Assembly: GCA_016210935.1 (NCBI GenBank)
Contig: JACQTH010000328.1
Coordinates: forward strand, 1-5,766
Direction of reading: 5' to 3'
Source: Acidobacteriota bacterium
GTDB taxonomy: Bacteria > Acidobacteriota > Vicinamibacteria > Vicinamibacterales > JACQTH01
DNA: 5,766 nt
The notes beneath the pieces are model-generated. The model was given only the letters and a program-made list of their open reading frames with translations, made no database searches and was not told the DNA's origin. Both the position numbers and the translations under genes were made by a program. Below, piece after piece: positions 5,750-5,766 of the stretch; the first letter of the stretch is position 1; each line of letters begins with the position of its first letter.

Positions 5750-5766
5750 AAACCTTCATAGACAAA

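Overview
This is a GC-rich bacterial chromosomal segment with four genes, all on the + strand. By eye its GC content is somewhere in the 60s percent (not computed). The gene content, the GC-ending codons and the repeat-filled spacers would fit a soil-type Acidobacteriota lineage such as Vicinamibacteria. That placement is inference; nothing in the window is diagnostic for it.

Layout. Positions 1-188 hold two inverted REP-like hairpins and a weak promoter. A secreted M23 metallopeptidase follows (192-1457), with an unusual Asp in place of the second His of the HxH zinc motif. A 204-bp spacer carries a nested foldback repeat and a -10-like hexamer, which leads into a DUF1015 (COG4198) protein with a DGHHR motif (1662-2873). 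A 120-bp spacer, almost entirely a heptamer foldback, ends 3 bp before serA (2994-4238, D-3-phosphoglycerate dehydrogenase with a C-terminal ACT domain). A further heptamer foldback lies before serC (4366-5466, phosphoserine aminotransferase), which alone has a clear Shine-Dalgarno sequence. The remaining 300 bp contain no gene but hold a 252-bp element with perfect 30-bp terminal inverted repeats, best read as a MITE or a non-autonomous IS relic.

Function. SerA and SerC catalyse the first two steps from 3-phosphoglycerate to O-phosphoserine. No phosphoserine phosphatase (SerB) is visible. The co-directional DUF1015 gene immediately upstream carries a ParB/sulfiredoxin/free-serine-kinase-like DGHHR signature, so a role in phosphoserine or serine metabolism is a reasonable hypothesis. 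The M23 gene looks functionally unrelated (peptidoglycan remodelling).

The most striking feature is that every spacer is occupied by a different palindromic or foldback repeat. Three of them are built from exact tandem 7-nt units (plus 9-nt units in one case), with a left arm mirrored by a right arm. This suggests a recurrent process or element class acting on the spacers, not gene-specific regulatory sites.
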